Part shown: positions 32,100 to 43,557 of the stretch, piece after piece
Numbering within the stretch: the stretch's first letter is position 1
How the letters are laid out: each line of letters starts with the position of its first letter
Position numbers and translations under genes: made by a program
Assembly (NCBI GenBank): GCA_037903355.1
Contig: JBAJFE010000047.1
Coordinates: 434,001-498,000, forward strand
DNA: 64,000 bases
Direction of reading: 5' to 3'
From: Trichuris trichiura
Lineage: Eukaryota > Nematoda > Enoplea > Trichinellida > Trichuridae
The notes under the pieces: generated by a model
Seen by the model: the letters and a program-made list of their open reading frames with translations, nothing else
Database searches by the model: none
Told to the model about the DNA's origin: nothing

Positions 32100-34207
32100 T
32101 AGATATATACTTCTGCTTCTGTTAGCGGTATTTTCAGCCCGTTTTTTATAAACGTTTATGCACTAAACGTTAATAAAAAACAGGCTGACCTGTTCCTTAA
32201 AAATAACAGAAGCAGTAACTATATATGTGTATATATATACACATATATAGTTACTGCTTCTGTTATTTTTAAGGAACAGGTTTCCTTGTTATTTAGGCGG
32301 TATGTTCTATATGAGCGTAAATATAAATTGCGCAATATTTATTCAACCATTTGCTGGGTGAGATTTCTCTTCATAAACTGGTTTTTGTAAATGCACAACT
32401 TAGTTTGCCCATCGTTATGCATATATGGCGGACGTTCGCTGAAATACAACGAATAAGAGAGGGTTGACGTTGGCTTTTTGTATTTGCAGTCAGTTTGCCG
32501 GAAGTATCTTCACGTTGTCTTTGTCATTTGGTTTTTTCGCCGGTCTTGGCTTCAGCTTTTGTTTCACCGCTGCCATTGTGGCGGTCACCTATTACTTCGA
32601 ACGAAGACGCGCAATGGCCACCGGTATAGCCGTATGCGGCAGCGGTCTTGGAACCTTCCTGTTCGCTCCGTTTGTTGAATTCTTGCTGTCCACCTACGAA
32701 TGGAAGGGCGCCTTAATGGTACTGTCAGCCGTGGCGCTGAATCTGGCCGTCTGCGGCGCGTTGATACGTGATCTTCAATGGCCTGAAGATACGTACGAGT
32801 ACAAGAAGCGAAAATTCTTACGCTCGTTAAACGACTCAACTCATTTGCATAATTCGAGCGTCGCTTCTCTGATAGACCAACGGCACGCCCAATCCAGTGT
32901 ATTGCTATGCAAAAGCGATGTAACAAAGGAGGCGCGTAGGGCAATTTCTTTGCCGGAAATTTTTTTCGATACTCACCCTTCCCCTTTTTCGTTGTCGCTG
33001 TGCGGCCCCCCGTTCGACCATCTTGATGGTCAGCGATGGGATTCCGTAAATGGAAAGTGCAGTAAGTGATCTCCGTATAATCACAATTTCTTTTCGTTCA
33101 AACTTTAACTTCTTGTAAAGGGGATACGCCAATGCCCAATGCTGTCAGTGACGCTACCGACGATCACTGCGTCGAATTCGTTGTTGGCAACGAGGAAGAA
33201 AGTCAAAATGCAAAAAGTCCAGGAAATGGATACGTTGCCCATCCTTCGACCAGCATTGCCGAAGACGATGTTTTCGTAGTTCCTGGTGACAGCTTTTGCT
33301 GATGCTTCGAAAATCGATAGTTAATATTTTTTTTCTTTCAAAGATCAACGGAATCGTAAAGCACGTCGAAATCATAGGTATCAGGCAGATACTTACGGCT
33401 ACGCGCGGTCGCAACGTTGGCGCCAGCTGGCTGACTTCCCGCGGTACAGCGCTCGTATATTAAGCGCCCCGGCTGTGGTTTTAAAAGTGAAGCCCAAAAA
33501 GCGCTTGAATTTGTGCCGCATGCTGAGCAGCATTGGCTATATTGCCTTGGACTATTTGAAGCTTTTAAAGGATCCTTCGTTTGTCCTCTTTCTTATAAGC
33601 AACTTTTTGTTATACGCTTTGTACGACATACCGTATATAAATATGCCTGAATTCGCCATGGAAAAGCTATCAGTTGCGGAAGAAAGCTCGTCAATGCTCA
33701 TCTCCATTATAGGCATAGTTAACATGCTGGCTATGCTATTGTTTGGCGTGTTGGCTGACAGAGACTTTGTAAACAATACGCTTTTTTACGGAGTGAGCAC
33801 TTGTCTTTGTGGCCTTTCAATTGTGCTCGTTCCATGGGTGAATACATACTGGCAGTTCTGTTTGATCTCGGCCGTTTTTGGTTTCTTCATAAGCGCCAAC
33901 TACACGCTCACGTCGGTCATTCTTGTTGACCTAATGTCCTTAAGCGACTTTGTCTACTCGTACGGTATTATGTGTATGGTTCAGGGTTTCGGAACGTTGA
34001 TTGGTCCTCCGCTAGCAGGTTTGATGTACGAATGCTTACTTTTTAAGGACTAACTTATTTTTAAAAATAGGCGCCCTTTACGACATGACGCAAAACTACC
34101 ACGCGACATTTTTCGTAGGCGGATGCGGTACAGTCATGTCCGGTGCGTTGGTGTTGTGCATTTTCATGCTGAAACGACGTGAGCGGACTCGTAGAATCGT
34201 TGAATGA
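28844..34207 (+). CDS. Monocarboxylate-transporter family protein (SLC16, major facilitator), complete
   Basis: Predicted 12-helix plasma-membrane transporter; substrate unknown. Exons: 28844-28947, 29026-29340, 32490-33061, 33121-33285, 33344-34018, 34071-34207. Phases agree, all GT-AG, 655 residues. The family signature before helix 1 ([14 protein letters not shown]) is present. So is the helix 5 signature [21 protein letters not shown], which corresponds to the YF-KRR-LA-G-A-AG-G motif. A long hydrophilic loop of about 200 residues separates the N- and C-terminal six-helix halves. GPPLAGGALYDM near the end is also typical. The start was chosen at an ATG whose frame ([10 protein letters not shown]) reaches the splice in phase; the N-terminus is the least certain part. 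Intron 2 is 3149 bp and rich in inverted repeats. The member (MCT number) cannot be fixed from sequence alone. Confidence 0.93.
31205..31305 (-). repeat. Degenerate PLE terminus in the transporter intron
   Basis: TTTTTATGTACGG... then GAAGCTTTCGG resembles the ends of PLE-A and element D. On the minus strand 31301-31273 reads CTAAAGAT-GGGTC-CCTGAGT-GAGCC-GAAA, a decayed hammerhead-like core whose stem is partly kept. No target duplication is visible. Confidence 0.45.
31711..32034. repeat. Large inverted repeat (324 bp) in the transporter intron
   Basis: Arms 31711-31813 and 31927-32034 are near-perfect complements (TACGAAAATACGGAC against GTCCGTATTTTCGTA). Nested inside is a second inverted repeat, GTATTTTCAGCCCGTTTTTT against AAAACGGACTGAAAAT. 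It has no coding potential and is probably a foldback transposon. Target duplications are not clear. Confidence 0.8.
32061..32116. repeat. (AT)n palindrome
   Basis: GCAGAAGTATAT and ATATACTTCTGC flank an AT microsatellite of about 28 bp. Confidence 0.8.
32118..32180. repeat. Direct copy of the inner repeat at 31821-31871
   Basis: Starts TCTGTTAGCGGTATTTTCAG and runs to the TATGCACTAAACGTT stretch found in 31821-31871, showing a duplicated module. Confidence 0.8.
32189..32280. repeat. 92-bp perfect palindrome
   Basis: CCTGTTCCTTAAAAATAACA reads outward to its exact complement ending GGAACAGG, centred on alternating AT. It lies about 200 bp before the acceptor of exon 3 of the transporter. 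Confidence 0.85.
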
Positions 34208-37200
34208 ACAGTAAGTGTACAACGTTGACGGGTGCGCTATACGACGCTTTGCGCCTACTCGTCCTATTAACGTTACTGCATATACGACATGGTACTTTTT
34301 CTTACCGTTATGCGCGTAGATCAATGCCTTTCGTCCTTTAACTTAGTCTGATTTTTTATCTCTTTACGTCTTAATTGCTCCGTTTTGAAACTCGGCGTTT
34401 TCTCCGTGACAGAAGGTGCTGCGTCGTACGGCCGCGCTTCGTTGCCGTAGAGTCTTTTTGCCTGAGCTTCTTATCCCGAACGGATAGTCGAAAATTGTGT
34501 ACTGTTGATTGCATTTGCGTTAAGGTGTCGAATTTCGGTCCGGTCTACATTTTAGAAAAGTTTGTATTTAAACCGTTTCAAAAAGTACCTGCAAATCTTT
34601 AAAGAAATTTATTAAATTTTTTACTTCGATTTGATGGTAGAAGGAGCCCGAAAATTGAAATGGGTCTAAGGCTTGTGCGAACTTTCATTTTTGAACGAGC
34701 ACGCTTTCGATTCGCTTTCCTTAGGTTACTCGGGCAGCAAAGCTTTCTTTAAGCGATTTTAATTCTATTTATTCACTGTCGCTGAAATATGACGCGTGGG
34801 CTGCGATGTCAGTGTTCGAATAACATTCTCTATTCGGTAGTCACTGAACTGTCTTAGCAAAATCGCTTTTCTGGACTTTCTGTGCTATCTGTGTACCTGA
34901 GCGTTCTAGACGAAATTTGAATTACTGTAGGTCTGCGAAAGTATCAATGCAAATTGCAAAGCGAAAAAGTCAATATTCGTTGCGGAAGTGTAGTTTTTGC
35001 TTTGTTTTGGTCATGCAGAGAGTTGAGCAAATATTTTCAGTTACTTTACGCGAATGCGACGTTCGGTGACACCTGCAAAGCTGCGACTACCGCTTTCCAC
35101 GTCTATTTGGTTATTTTCGCAAGCTTCACAATCCATTGTAGGTGCCGAAGTTGGGAAGTGGAACTGCAAGGCAGTTGACTTAACTTGTTGGGTGCAAGTT
35201 ATCAATGCCGCTTTGTCAACAACGTGCAAACTGGGAGAACCGGCCTAGCGAGAAGGTAAAGTTGCCAATTTGAAATTATTAAAAGTCGTAAATTTTAATG
35301 TTCTCAAAGTTGGACGCTCCTGAAATGTCGAAGCGATTCCGTAAGCAAGGGACACTTTTACGTTAGATAGTATGCGCGGGGGCTTACCGAAAATTCAACC
35401 ATCCCGTTAGGTTTGAATTAAATTTGCATTTCATTTTCCAATCGCTGAATGCTCCGCGTCGGGTTGTGAAGCTTAGTGTTATTTCCGCGATGCTGCACTT
35501 TCTTTACGCCGTCCGACTAAGTTTTTTGCGAGGAATTGCCAAGCGCGTAATATGTTGGTGAGAAATATGCTTAGGCGATAACAAATATCCGAAGCACTGC
35601 ATTGTTCCATTATAAGCTGGAAATATAGTCAGTCTGATCTCATCATGCTTTTGATAGGACAATTTTCAAATATGAAGTAAACAAGTACTGATTGTTCCTT
35701 CTCGTTGGCACTTTTGCATGGATTTTGAAAGACGTAACAACTAAAAGTAGCACGGTTAGATGCCCTAGTTGGAATTCGGAAATCCATTATGTCCCTAACT
35801 CTCAGATTGCAAAACTGCATGCATAATCTCTTGTGACCGTCTAAGGCATCTTGTCAGTTTAGAAGTTCACTCATGGCGTACATGTGTGGTTAAAACTAAG
35901 TAATCGTTATTTCCCCCGTTATTCAACTGATTTCGATTGCTCAGCTAAGTCCACCATGTTTCTGCAAAGCTAACACAGATGAGTAGTTCATTGGCATAGT
36001 GGTTAGATTTTAAAAAGTGAATTAACAGCTTGCTGTTGCTGCAATGAAAAGAGAAGGTATGGCATACCCCTTTTTTGGTAAAAGGTAAGTTACAAGAAAG
36101 AGGAAATGGAGCTTTTAGGACGATCGGGTCGTGTGGTCAGCGTGAGAGGGCAACAGGACGCTTCCACTCTACCTTCTCTAAGAAAACCACCGCGCCTGTT
36201 GCCATACATCTTATTTTCATCCGCAAAATTCACTTTGTATGCGAAAATAGTACAACCGGCTTAGTTGAGTTGATTCAGCGACTGCGCGGGCGGCTCAAAG
36301 CCGAGAGAGTACATTTTTCATTAGCAAATTCATTTAGTAACCAGAAAAGTGTACCTGAATTCGTATAACGAACACAGTAGGAATGTTTGCATAGCTGCTT
36401 TGCATTTACACGGCGCCAGTACCGCTGCCGCGCGATCGCACTTGCGTGGCCTTGCCCGCGCTACGTGTGCAGCCTCGCTCGTCGCTTTGGCGCCTATCAT
36501 TGGACGTAGCTGAGGTGCTCGAATCCTTGCGCACCCGTAGACCAGCGCAATCCAAGGACAACCTGCTGCGTCTCATGCATTTAAAGTGGTAAGTCGGCCT
36601 TGGAACATTTGTTTACAACCTTTTTTTTGTCGCTTCCTTTCTTTGACGATGAGGGTTTTCGTTTATGTTTTGCGCGCTGAGTATGGCGAGGCCATAAGGC
36701 GTCCAATATTTTTTCCTTGACAAAGCGAATTGGCCTGGTTGTTTGGTAAACGCGAAAGTTAGGTGGCGCTTTGTTCCCTTTTTGTGTACGAACTAGAGGG
36801 TGTCCATCTCTATCCGGCCTGCACGCGCGGCTAACGGCTGGAGCCAATTGATTTATCGCTGTTTGTGTTGGTGCGCCGCTGGCAATCTCGTGATGCGCCG
36901 CCGAGCGCTTGGCTACAACTGGATGCCGTTGAACAGTTTGCATTGTTGTCGTTGGTCTGATCCTTATCCACAGCTACGTCATGCACTTCAGTGCGCTCGC
37001 TCTGACAACGGCCAGCGCCCAACAAGTCTATGCCTCGCGGCCTTTAAGTCAATGATACGCTTTTGGTCGTTTGTCTGCCCGTTCAATGGCGCCTCCTCGT
37101 CAGTTCGTTGTTGTTCGGAATGGCGGAAGTTCGAGAAGACACGTGGCAGTGATTGTGTCGTCGTTGACATCACAAATTTGTCATCGACGTTTTTGCTTGT

Positions 37201-38639
37201 CGAGAGCCCATTTGGTGATGTAAGAAGCGCGTGGCGTTCGAGTGTTGTTGTCACTGCTCCCGCTGCTGCTTAGTTTATAAGTCTCCAATGGGCGCCTTAT
37301 AATGGTCTAAGTCAACGAACTTTCGAAGAAGTTTCCCACGTGTGTGTTCGGCCCGTTGAGCTTTATCGTCATGCCTGTAAGCTTGTTGTCTTTCGTTTCG
37401 TTGTCGGCTTGTTGTTGACAGTGCCCCGATTTCACCATTACAAGTCATCATTGTTTTCCGATACAGCGCAGCGGAATCGCACAGTTGGTGTCAACGTCTT
37501 CACAGAATTCTGCCTCAGGTATCCTCTCAGTAACAAGTTTGGCGAAATGTTCACCCATTTGTTATTCCACGTTGTGTCATATCGATGTCGCCTTTTAGGT
37601 GCGACGTGTCCTTAAGGAAACTTGTCGCTGCGTGCCAATCAAACAGTAACGTAGCGATACGCATCAACATATATTTAGTGATGCTTTTGGCAATAGTTGA
37701 AATTGAGCTTTTGAAATAGTGCCCTGCGATGCCGCGCCGTCATTATTTCGAAAAGCGCCGCCTCAGCATTCGTCGCTTCTTTTCAAACGCGGAAGAACCA
37801 GTTGTTGACCTTTGGCGTTCCAGTTGAAGTCAAATTTTGTCGAATGCAACTTTGTGACGTTAGCGAAAAGTGGCGAATGGTTTCCTTGTCGGTACTGATC
37901 ATCACACGGTTTATCTGTACTAAAAAATTGGTTCTTTGATTATTTTTTCTTTCGCGATCGAAATTAAACAAAATGTTCGTTTTTGAGATAAAGGTTTTTT
38001 AAACGTAGTTTTTGGTTGGTCTGGTCTAGTCTCTTCACAACATGGCTTTGCTTATGTCTTTTTTTTATCGTCTGCTTATATTTTGCTACTCGAGTTGCGG
38101 GATGAGTTTGGCGCCTTTTCTATCAGTCTGATGTGTGGTCAGCGCGACTGCTTGATGATGCGCTATTTATCGATAACGCCTCATTTTGTTTTGCTCCATT
38201 CCTGGGTATGTTTAGCACATTTAAAGTAGACCCACAAAAGTCTAAGACATTTACGACAATGTAAGACGAGTTGGCTGGCGTCTTACTTATCTCAGTTCGA
38301 ACAAGCAGAGTAATTTCTTACGCGTTTCCACCTCTCTTCCGTAGTCATTGGGCGAATTATCCCATTTCAACAACGTTCGTATGCTTTGGCTAAGCAGTGA
38401 AGTCTAAGTGCGTTAAAGAATCGATAATTTGAAAGTTGTTTGCAAACTAAAGTTGCCGTCCTCTTGCCGAGCTAAGAAAAGTTCAAGCAGTTTAAATAAA
38501 TTGACTTTTGCAGACGGCTGCACTATTTGCGGTTTGTGCCCAGTTCTACGCCCTCTAATCTTCCCGAGACCATCGTTACGCCTTATGCGATTGACGTAGG
38601 AGTAGCGTTTGCCAACAACAAGCGCGTTACCGCAGACAA
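34208..38639. other. Intergenic region, partly GC-rich, no secure gene
   Basis: About 4.4 kb. At 36400-37280 the base composition is richer in GC than nearby and frames are open on both strands. A plus-strand frame at 36415-36596 ends in an excellent donor (AAGTG|GTAAGTCGG) and reads SLDVAEVLESLRTRRPAQSK before it. Minus-strand frames at 36831-37254 are rich in Ser, Thr, Asn and Asp. Neither links to a recognised gene. The rest shows nothing. Confidence 0.3.
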
Positions 38640-39515
38640 AGTGTACCTGTGGCATTTATGTAAATTTTTTTAAAAGTTCGTATTTGAATTCCGACGCTCA
38701 ATTTGGCGCGGCGGGCAGAGTTTATCTGTCGCGTTTATGTTAATTTTTCGAAAAGAAACCCGACGCTTTTAGCAGGCAGAGTTCCGTCGCGTTTATGTAA
38801 CCCGACGCTCAATTTGGCGTGGCGCGACAGGCAGAGTGTATCCGTCGCGTTTATGTAAATTTTCTGAAAGTTCTTATTTGAAACCCGACGCTCAATTTGG
38901 CGTGGCGCGACAGGCGGAGTTTATCCGTCGCGTTTATGTAAATTATTTGAAAGTTCGAATTTAAAACCCGACGCTCAATTTAGTGTGGCGCGACAGGCAG
39001 AGTGTATCCGTCGCGTTTATGTAAATTTTTTGAAAGTTCGAATTTAAAACCCGACGCTCAATTTGGCGTGGCGCGACAGGCAGAGTGTATCCGTCGCGTT
39101 TATGTAAATTTTTTGAAATTTCGAATTTAAAACCCGACGCGCAGTTTGTCGCGTTTATGTAAATTTTTTAATAGCTCGAATTCGAAACCCGACGCTCAGT
39201 TTGGCGTGGCGCGACAGGCAGAGTGTATCCGTCGCGTTTATGTAAATTTTTTAATAGTTCGAATTTGAAACCCGACGCGCAGTTTGGCGTGGCGCGACAG
39301 GCAGAGTTTATCCGTCGCGTTTATGTAAATTTTTTGAAAGTTCGAATTTAAAACCCGACGCTAAATTTGGCGTGGCGCGACGGGAAAAGTTTACCTGTCG
39401 CATTTATGTAAATTTTTTGAAAGCTCAATTTTGAAAACCGACGCTCTGTTTGGCGTCACCCGTAGTTGGCCCTACGCCAAGTCGATCGTATGCAAATTTT
39501 TTGAAAATTTGAACT
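38640..39515. repeat. Tandem satellite, 83-bp unit, about ten copies
   Basis: The unit contains CCCGACGCTCAATTTGGCGT, GGCGCGACAGGCAGAG, TCCGTCGCGTTTATGTAAAT and a TTTGAAAGTTCGAATTTAAA spacer. CCCGACGC starts lie at 38884, 38967, 39050, 39133, 39188, 39271 and 39354: a period of 83 with one shortened 55-bp unit. The edges are diverged. There are no unique spacers, so it is not CRISPR. Confidence 0.93.
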
Positions 39516-42500
39516 CTAACTTTTCCAAAACGGGTGCTCAAGTTAATTAAACATTCACCGCACGGGAATAGTGACTTGTTTTTAAACTGCCTTAAATTTG
39601 GTTTTCTTAACCTTCCCTTCGTTCCATTGTTAGCCTAGAACTTGGAGCATACGAAGATCATGAACAGAGCTCGCTCTCACCATTATAGCGCCGAAGATCG
39701 GCTGAATAACGGGAAGTAGCTGCGTTGTCGACCATAATACTTTACAGATCCATTAGATAACAGCCAACATTCAAACTAACTTGCAATGAATGATTTGCCG
39801 CTTGGTTGGAAATTGCTGGCAATCGTAGTGAATAGTTTGATGAAACGTAGAAGAGCTGCCGGTTGTTCAAATCGCTTTCTAACTGAAGTGTTCATTTCAA
39901 TAGTCGTCACTGCTAGTTTTCCTCCGTTTAGTTTATATTTAGACGTTCCGTCAAGTATTCAAAGTTCACCTTGACTTTTTTCGTCCCATGATTGATCATC
40001 ATCATAATTGGTTGAATGTTGTTTGGGCTACGATTCGGTAGGTAAACTTGTATTTCGCGTAGCGGCGTTGCTTGCGCGGTGGGTTTGCTTGACTTTAAGG
40101 CTAAACGTGTAGCCAGCCAGCTTTCCAGTTTCGCTCGTTTCGTCTTGAAAGCAAAGGGCGTACTAATTAAACGGTTTAAATAAAACTCGCGCGCGCGTTA
40201 TAGCGAATTTTTCGCTAACACAGTTTCGTCATAGTTGTCGACTTACCTTTTGAACGGCTTCTCCTGCATTTCCTTGCAAGCGAGGAAGTCTCGTCGTTTC
40301 ACCTATTTTCTTCCCATTCCAAACGTGATGGCTAAGCGTTGTCGCAAAAAGATTACTGCTTGTTGACAAAGTAGCAATTTGAGATAAGTGTATTTGTTCT
40401 ATTTTGTAGAACTTGTCGTTTTCGACGAATGGCAGTTGAGCGTGGTTTTGCCGGTTGCGCCGATGCCAAATAGCAGCACCATTATACGTCGGGCGTAAGT
40501 AATCGGCTTAAATTGCTGATCGGCTAGTTCATTGTTTCAAGCTTAAGTTGAAAGCTGCTTCCAGTTTTTTTTTCTTTGAGCTTCTCATCAGCTTCCGTTG
40601 ATCCTTCTGCTTTCAGTTTATTCTTAATATCCACATGCTATTTTTACCCGTCGATACCGGATGAGTCGAAATTGCAACGCCTTTGCTCCCTCCACTTCTC
40701 CGCTTTTCACCTCCGGTGAGTTTAGTCTACAAGGTTTGAGTGAACAGTAGCAGACGTCTTTAAACTCGACAGCGCCGCTTTGCAGCATCATGTATGCTGT
40801 CACCTGAGTTTACTGGTTCAGTAAAGTTCTTCTCCATTCTGTCTCAATGTTCGACCAAGCAGATCGCCATCCCAACGTCTCTTTTTGCTAAGCTTTCCCA
40901 AAGAAACGGTAGGCTATCAGCATACATTATCGGCTGTCAACTTGGTGGAATAGATGAATGCATGGTCGCTTTTTGGCAAGTAAACAAAGGGCGTTACCGC
41001 TAGCGGTTTGAATTGCCAGCGTAAACGCGCTTTCCGTTAAGCACTTCCTGGTTTGTGCAATCTCTTTTAGGTTAAATTTCCCAGATAAGAGCGTTTGTCT
41101 TGCTCAGTCAGGTTGTCATTCCCATAATTCTCCTGTCCGCAGTAGCAGAGCTTCAGAATAGGAAATCCAGTTCGTTCACCCGCGTACGGCTATTTAAACA
41201 GCGGTCGGTGAGCCTGCCGCGAGGAGAAACAAAATTCTTTGAGAGTTTTAGAACTTTTTAAAAATAGACCTAACTTATAACAGAGCTAATTATCGGATTG
41301 AGGCAGTTTATCGATTGTTGTTGGTGACGCCGTTTCTTCCCGTTCCGCGGACAGCTGCTGCTCCTTACGCGCTTCTTTAAGACATTCGGCAGTTGCGCAG
41401 ATCGCTTAGGAAATGACGACGCGAACTGATACAGGAACATCTCTCTTCAAGTTGATCAATCGTGGGGTACATTCACCATTTGATACCGATCCCGCACGAA
41501 TCTTGTTCTACTTTCGTGCGTCTCTGATTATGCTCAGGTACGGTACTTATAATTTATGGCTCATTCAAGTCGATGAATTAAAAGCGAACCATTAAGCTAT
41601 ATTGGGAAAAGCAGCGCTTGATTAATGTCAATTCTTCGGCCATGCGCCGTGAGTAGATTACACAAAGCTCAGTTTATAATCTTGAAAGGCTCAGCTGAAC
41701 ATGAAGGAAAGCATTGCGTAATGAGTGAACTGAGTTACATGCCGAAGCGCCCTCTCTGTTGAATGAAAGGTAGTACGTGCTGTTCCAAACGACGTCGTCG
41801 TCGTCGCTCGCTAGTGCCTCAAGCTATTAATATAAGTGACGTAACAAATTAATTCATGTGCAGCGTTCGAGGGAAAGTGGGCTCTCTTCTCCGCGTAGCT
41901 GCAGTGCGAACCAATTGGAAACAAAGAAGCACGTATTACTTGAGCTTATGTTCTCACTGCGGCGGCTACATCCGTCGACCGTCCTTCGTGCATATTGTAA
42001 CGTCGGCTTGCAGACATTTGCTTCCCTGTCCCGGAAAAAAATGCTCGAAAATGATTGTTCCGCTGCGCTCATTTGGCGTCGTTGACATTTTCAGTACGTC
42101 AATTTTACCGCCGCAAATTGTCTTTAAACTGGCGCCAGTCGGTGGTGCCAACTTCGAGTATTTTTACACTCGTACTCTTTCATTTGTTTGGTCACGTGCT
42201 CTCTCCCATTGGCAGGAAAGCCGTTGTTGACGCTTTTTAACGGTCCGTTTGAGATTGTCTTTTCTAGCGCCATTGAGAGCAAGCAGGCCAGTTGGCAGCC
42301 GAGATACTTACTACGTTGGCCTGTTCCTGTCTGCACGTTTAAACAGGCGAATTCTGGTGCTTTTAGACAGTTCAGGCAGGTAGATGTACATATACGCGTT
42401 TTCCGAGGGGCTAAGCGTACTTTGAGGAGAACGAGTTTTCCGAGCTGCCACCAGCGCTTGTAAATCTTTTATCCACTATAGTGTGTGTTGCCGCAGCGTT

Positions 42501-42537
42501 GCTTGTCATTGTTTGTAATTTTAGATTTGCTTGAGTA
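39516..42537. other. Intergenic region upstream of the glycogen-targeting gene
   Basis: About 3 kb. Frames up to 124 codons (41856-42230) show no domain. The 5' UTR of the downstream gene probably lies in the last few hundred bases. Confidence 0.4.
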
Positions 42538-43557
42538 ATGCCGGTGGATATGGATTCAGTGTGTGTGAAAGCGTCGGACCCGATTGCGAAGGCGCTTTCG
42601 CTAGCTCCTTATCTTAGCCATTTCGTGGCAAACAATAATGCCCCGGTGCTTTGTCGACGGGCCGCAACTTTCCCATTATCTAACCAGTGCTTAGTGAAGA
42701 TTTCGTCACTCAAAGATAGGTCGCTGTCTGAACCGAAAGGAATGGACATCCAAGGACTCGACAGGCCGTCATTCGTCGCTTGTCCTCTGAACTTGCTGCA
42801 GCAGCATCGAGATAACGCAGAGCCGGCTTATCTCTCCAGCCGACGACCAAAGAAGTCGGTCACTTTTGCCGACGACCGCGGTCGACCGTTGGCCACTGTC
42901 AAGATAATGTCGGAACCATCTGACGTTCCGCCAAGAATAAATGCGGCCGTCCTGCGAGCTTTGGGCATCGATTATCGAGACGGTAGTCCGGACAGGATGT
43001 CATCGCCCAAAGGGACGTGGCGAGTGGAATTTCCGCAACCAGCTTCCGACTACAGCAAGTTTAGGTCGAAAATATGTACGCGAAATGTCGCCTTGGAAAA
43101 TGTGCTTATCGATAACGAGAGAGGGCGTGTCAGCGGCATAATAAAGGTGAAAAATGTGGCATTCGAAAAGGAGGTTTTCGTTCGCTTCTCGTTGGACGAT
43201 TGGCTCACCTTTTACGATCGGCCGGCTCACTATTTGCGCAGCGCCGGCGGAGACTTCGACACGTTTCAATTCGACATTGACCTGTCGTCTACGGACGATG
43301 AAAAGTGTAGCAAAATTGAATTTTGCATATGCTATCGAACAAACGGAGTCGAATATTGGGATAACAACGACGGCAAGAATTTTGAACTCTCCTCGGAGAA
43401 GTTGCGCAAAGGTAGAAGCGAAGTGCGCAACAGCCAAGCGGAGGCGACGATGGCGCAGTCGTTCCCGCGCAGTGCCGACGCGTTTTTGCTCAGCTGTCCA
43501 AACTGGACTGAATTTGCCAGTTGGACGCATTTGACCACCGACGGTCCTTACTGGTAA
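42538..43557 (+). CDS. PPP1R3: Protein phosphatase 1 glycogen-targeting subunit (PPP1R3 family), single exon
   Basis: Scaffold that brings PP1 to glycogen and so promotes glycogen synthase dephosphorylation in the cytosol. It is a 339-residue frame without introns. KKSVTFAD (about residues 108-115) is the RVxF-type PP1 docking motif, in the usual setting RRPKKSVTFADDRGRPLATV. Residues about 175-290 are a CBM21 carbohydrate-binding domain: ALENVLI, GIIKVKNVAFEKEVFVRFS, DDWLTFYDRPAHYL, FDTFQFDIDL, IEFCICYRTNGVEYWDNNDG. The last residues WTEFASWTHLTTDGPYW form a Trp-rich tail. The start follows an in-frame TGA two codons upstream (TGA-GTA-ATG), so there is no N-terminal extension in this exon. 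The family is secure; which vertebrate paralogue it matches is not resolvable. Confidence 0.93.
   Translation: MPVDMDSVCVKASDPIAKALSLAPYLSHFVANNNAPVLCRRAATFPLSNQCLVKISSLKDRSLSEPKGMDIQGLDRPSFVACPLNLLQQHRDNAEPAYLSSRRPKKSVTFADDRGRPLATVKIMSEPSDVPPRINAAVLRALGIDYRDGSPDRMSSPKGTWRVEFPQPASDYSKFRSKICTRNVALENVLIDNERGRVSGIIKVKNVAFEKEVFVRFSLDDWLTFYDRPAHYLRSAGGDFDTFQFDIDLSSTDDEKCSKIEFCICYRTNGVEYWDNNDGKNFELSSEKLRKGRSEVRNSQAEATMAQSFPRSADAFLLSCPNWTEFASWTHLTTDGPYW

Noticed and set aside
38640..39515. CRISPR array
   Set aside because: The period is 83 bp with the whole unit repeated and no unique spacers; it is a eukaryotic satellite.
41856..42230. 124-codon frame upstream of the PPP1R3 gene
   Set aside because: Frames overlap on both strands with no similarity to known proteins; more likely 5' UTR or promoter.
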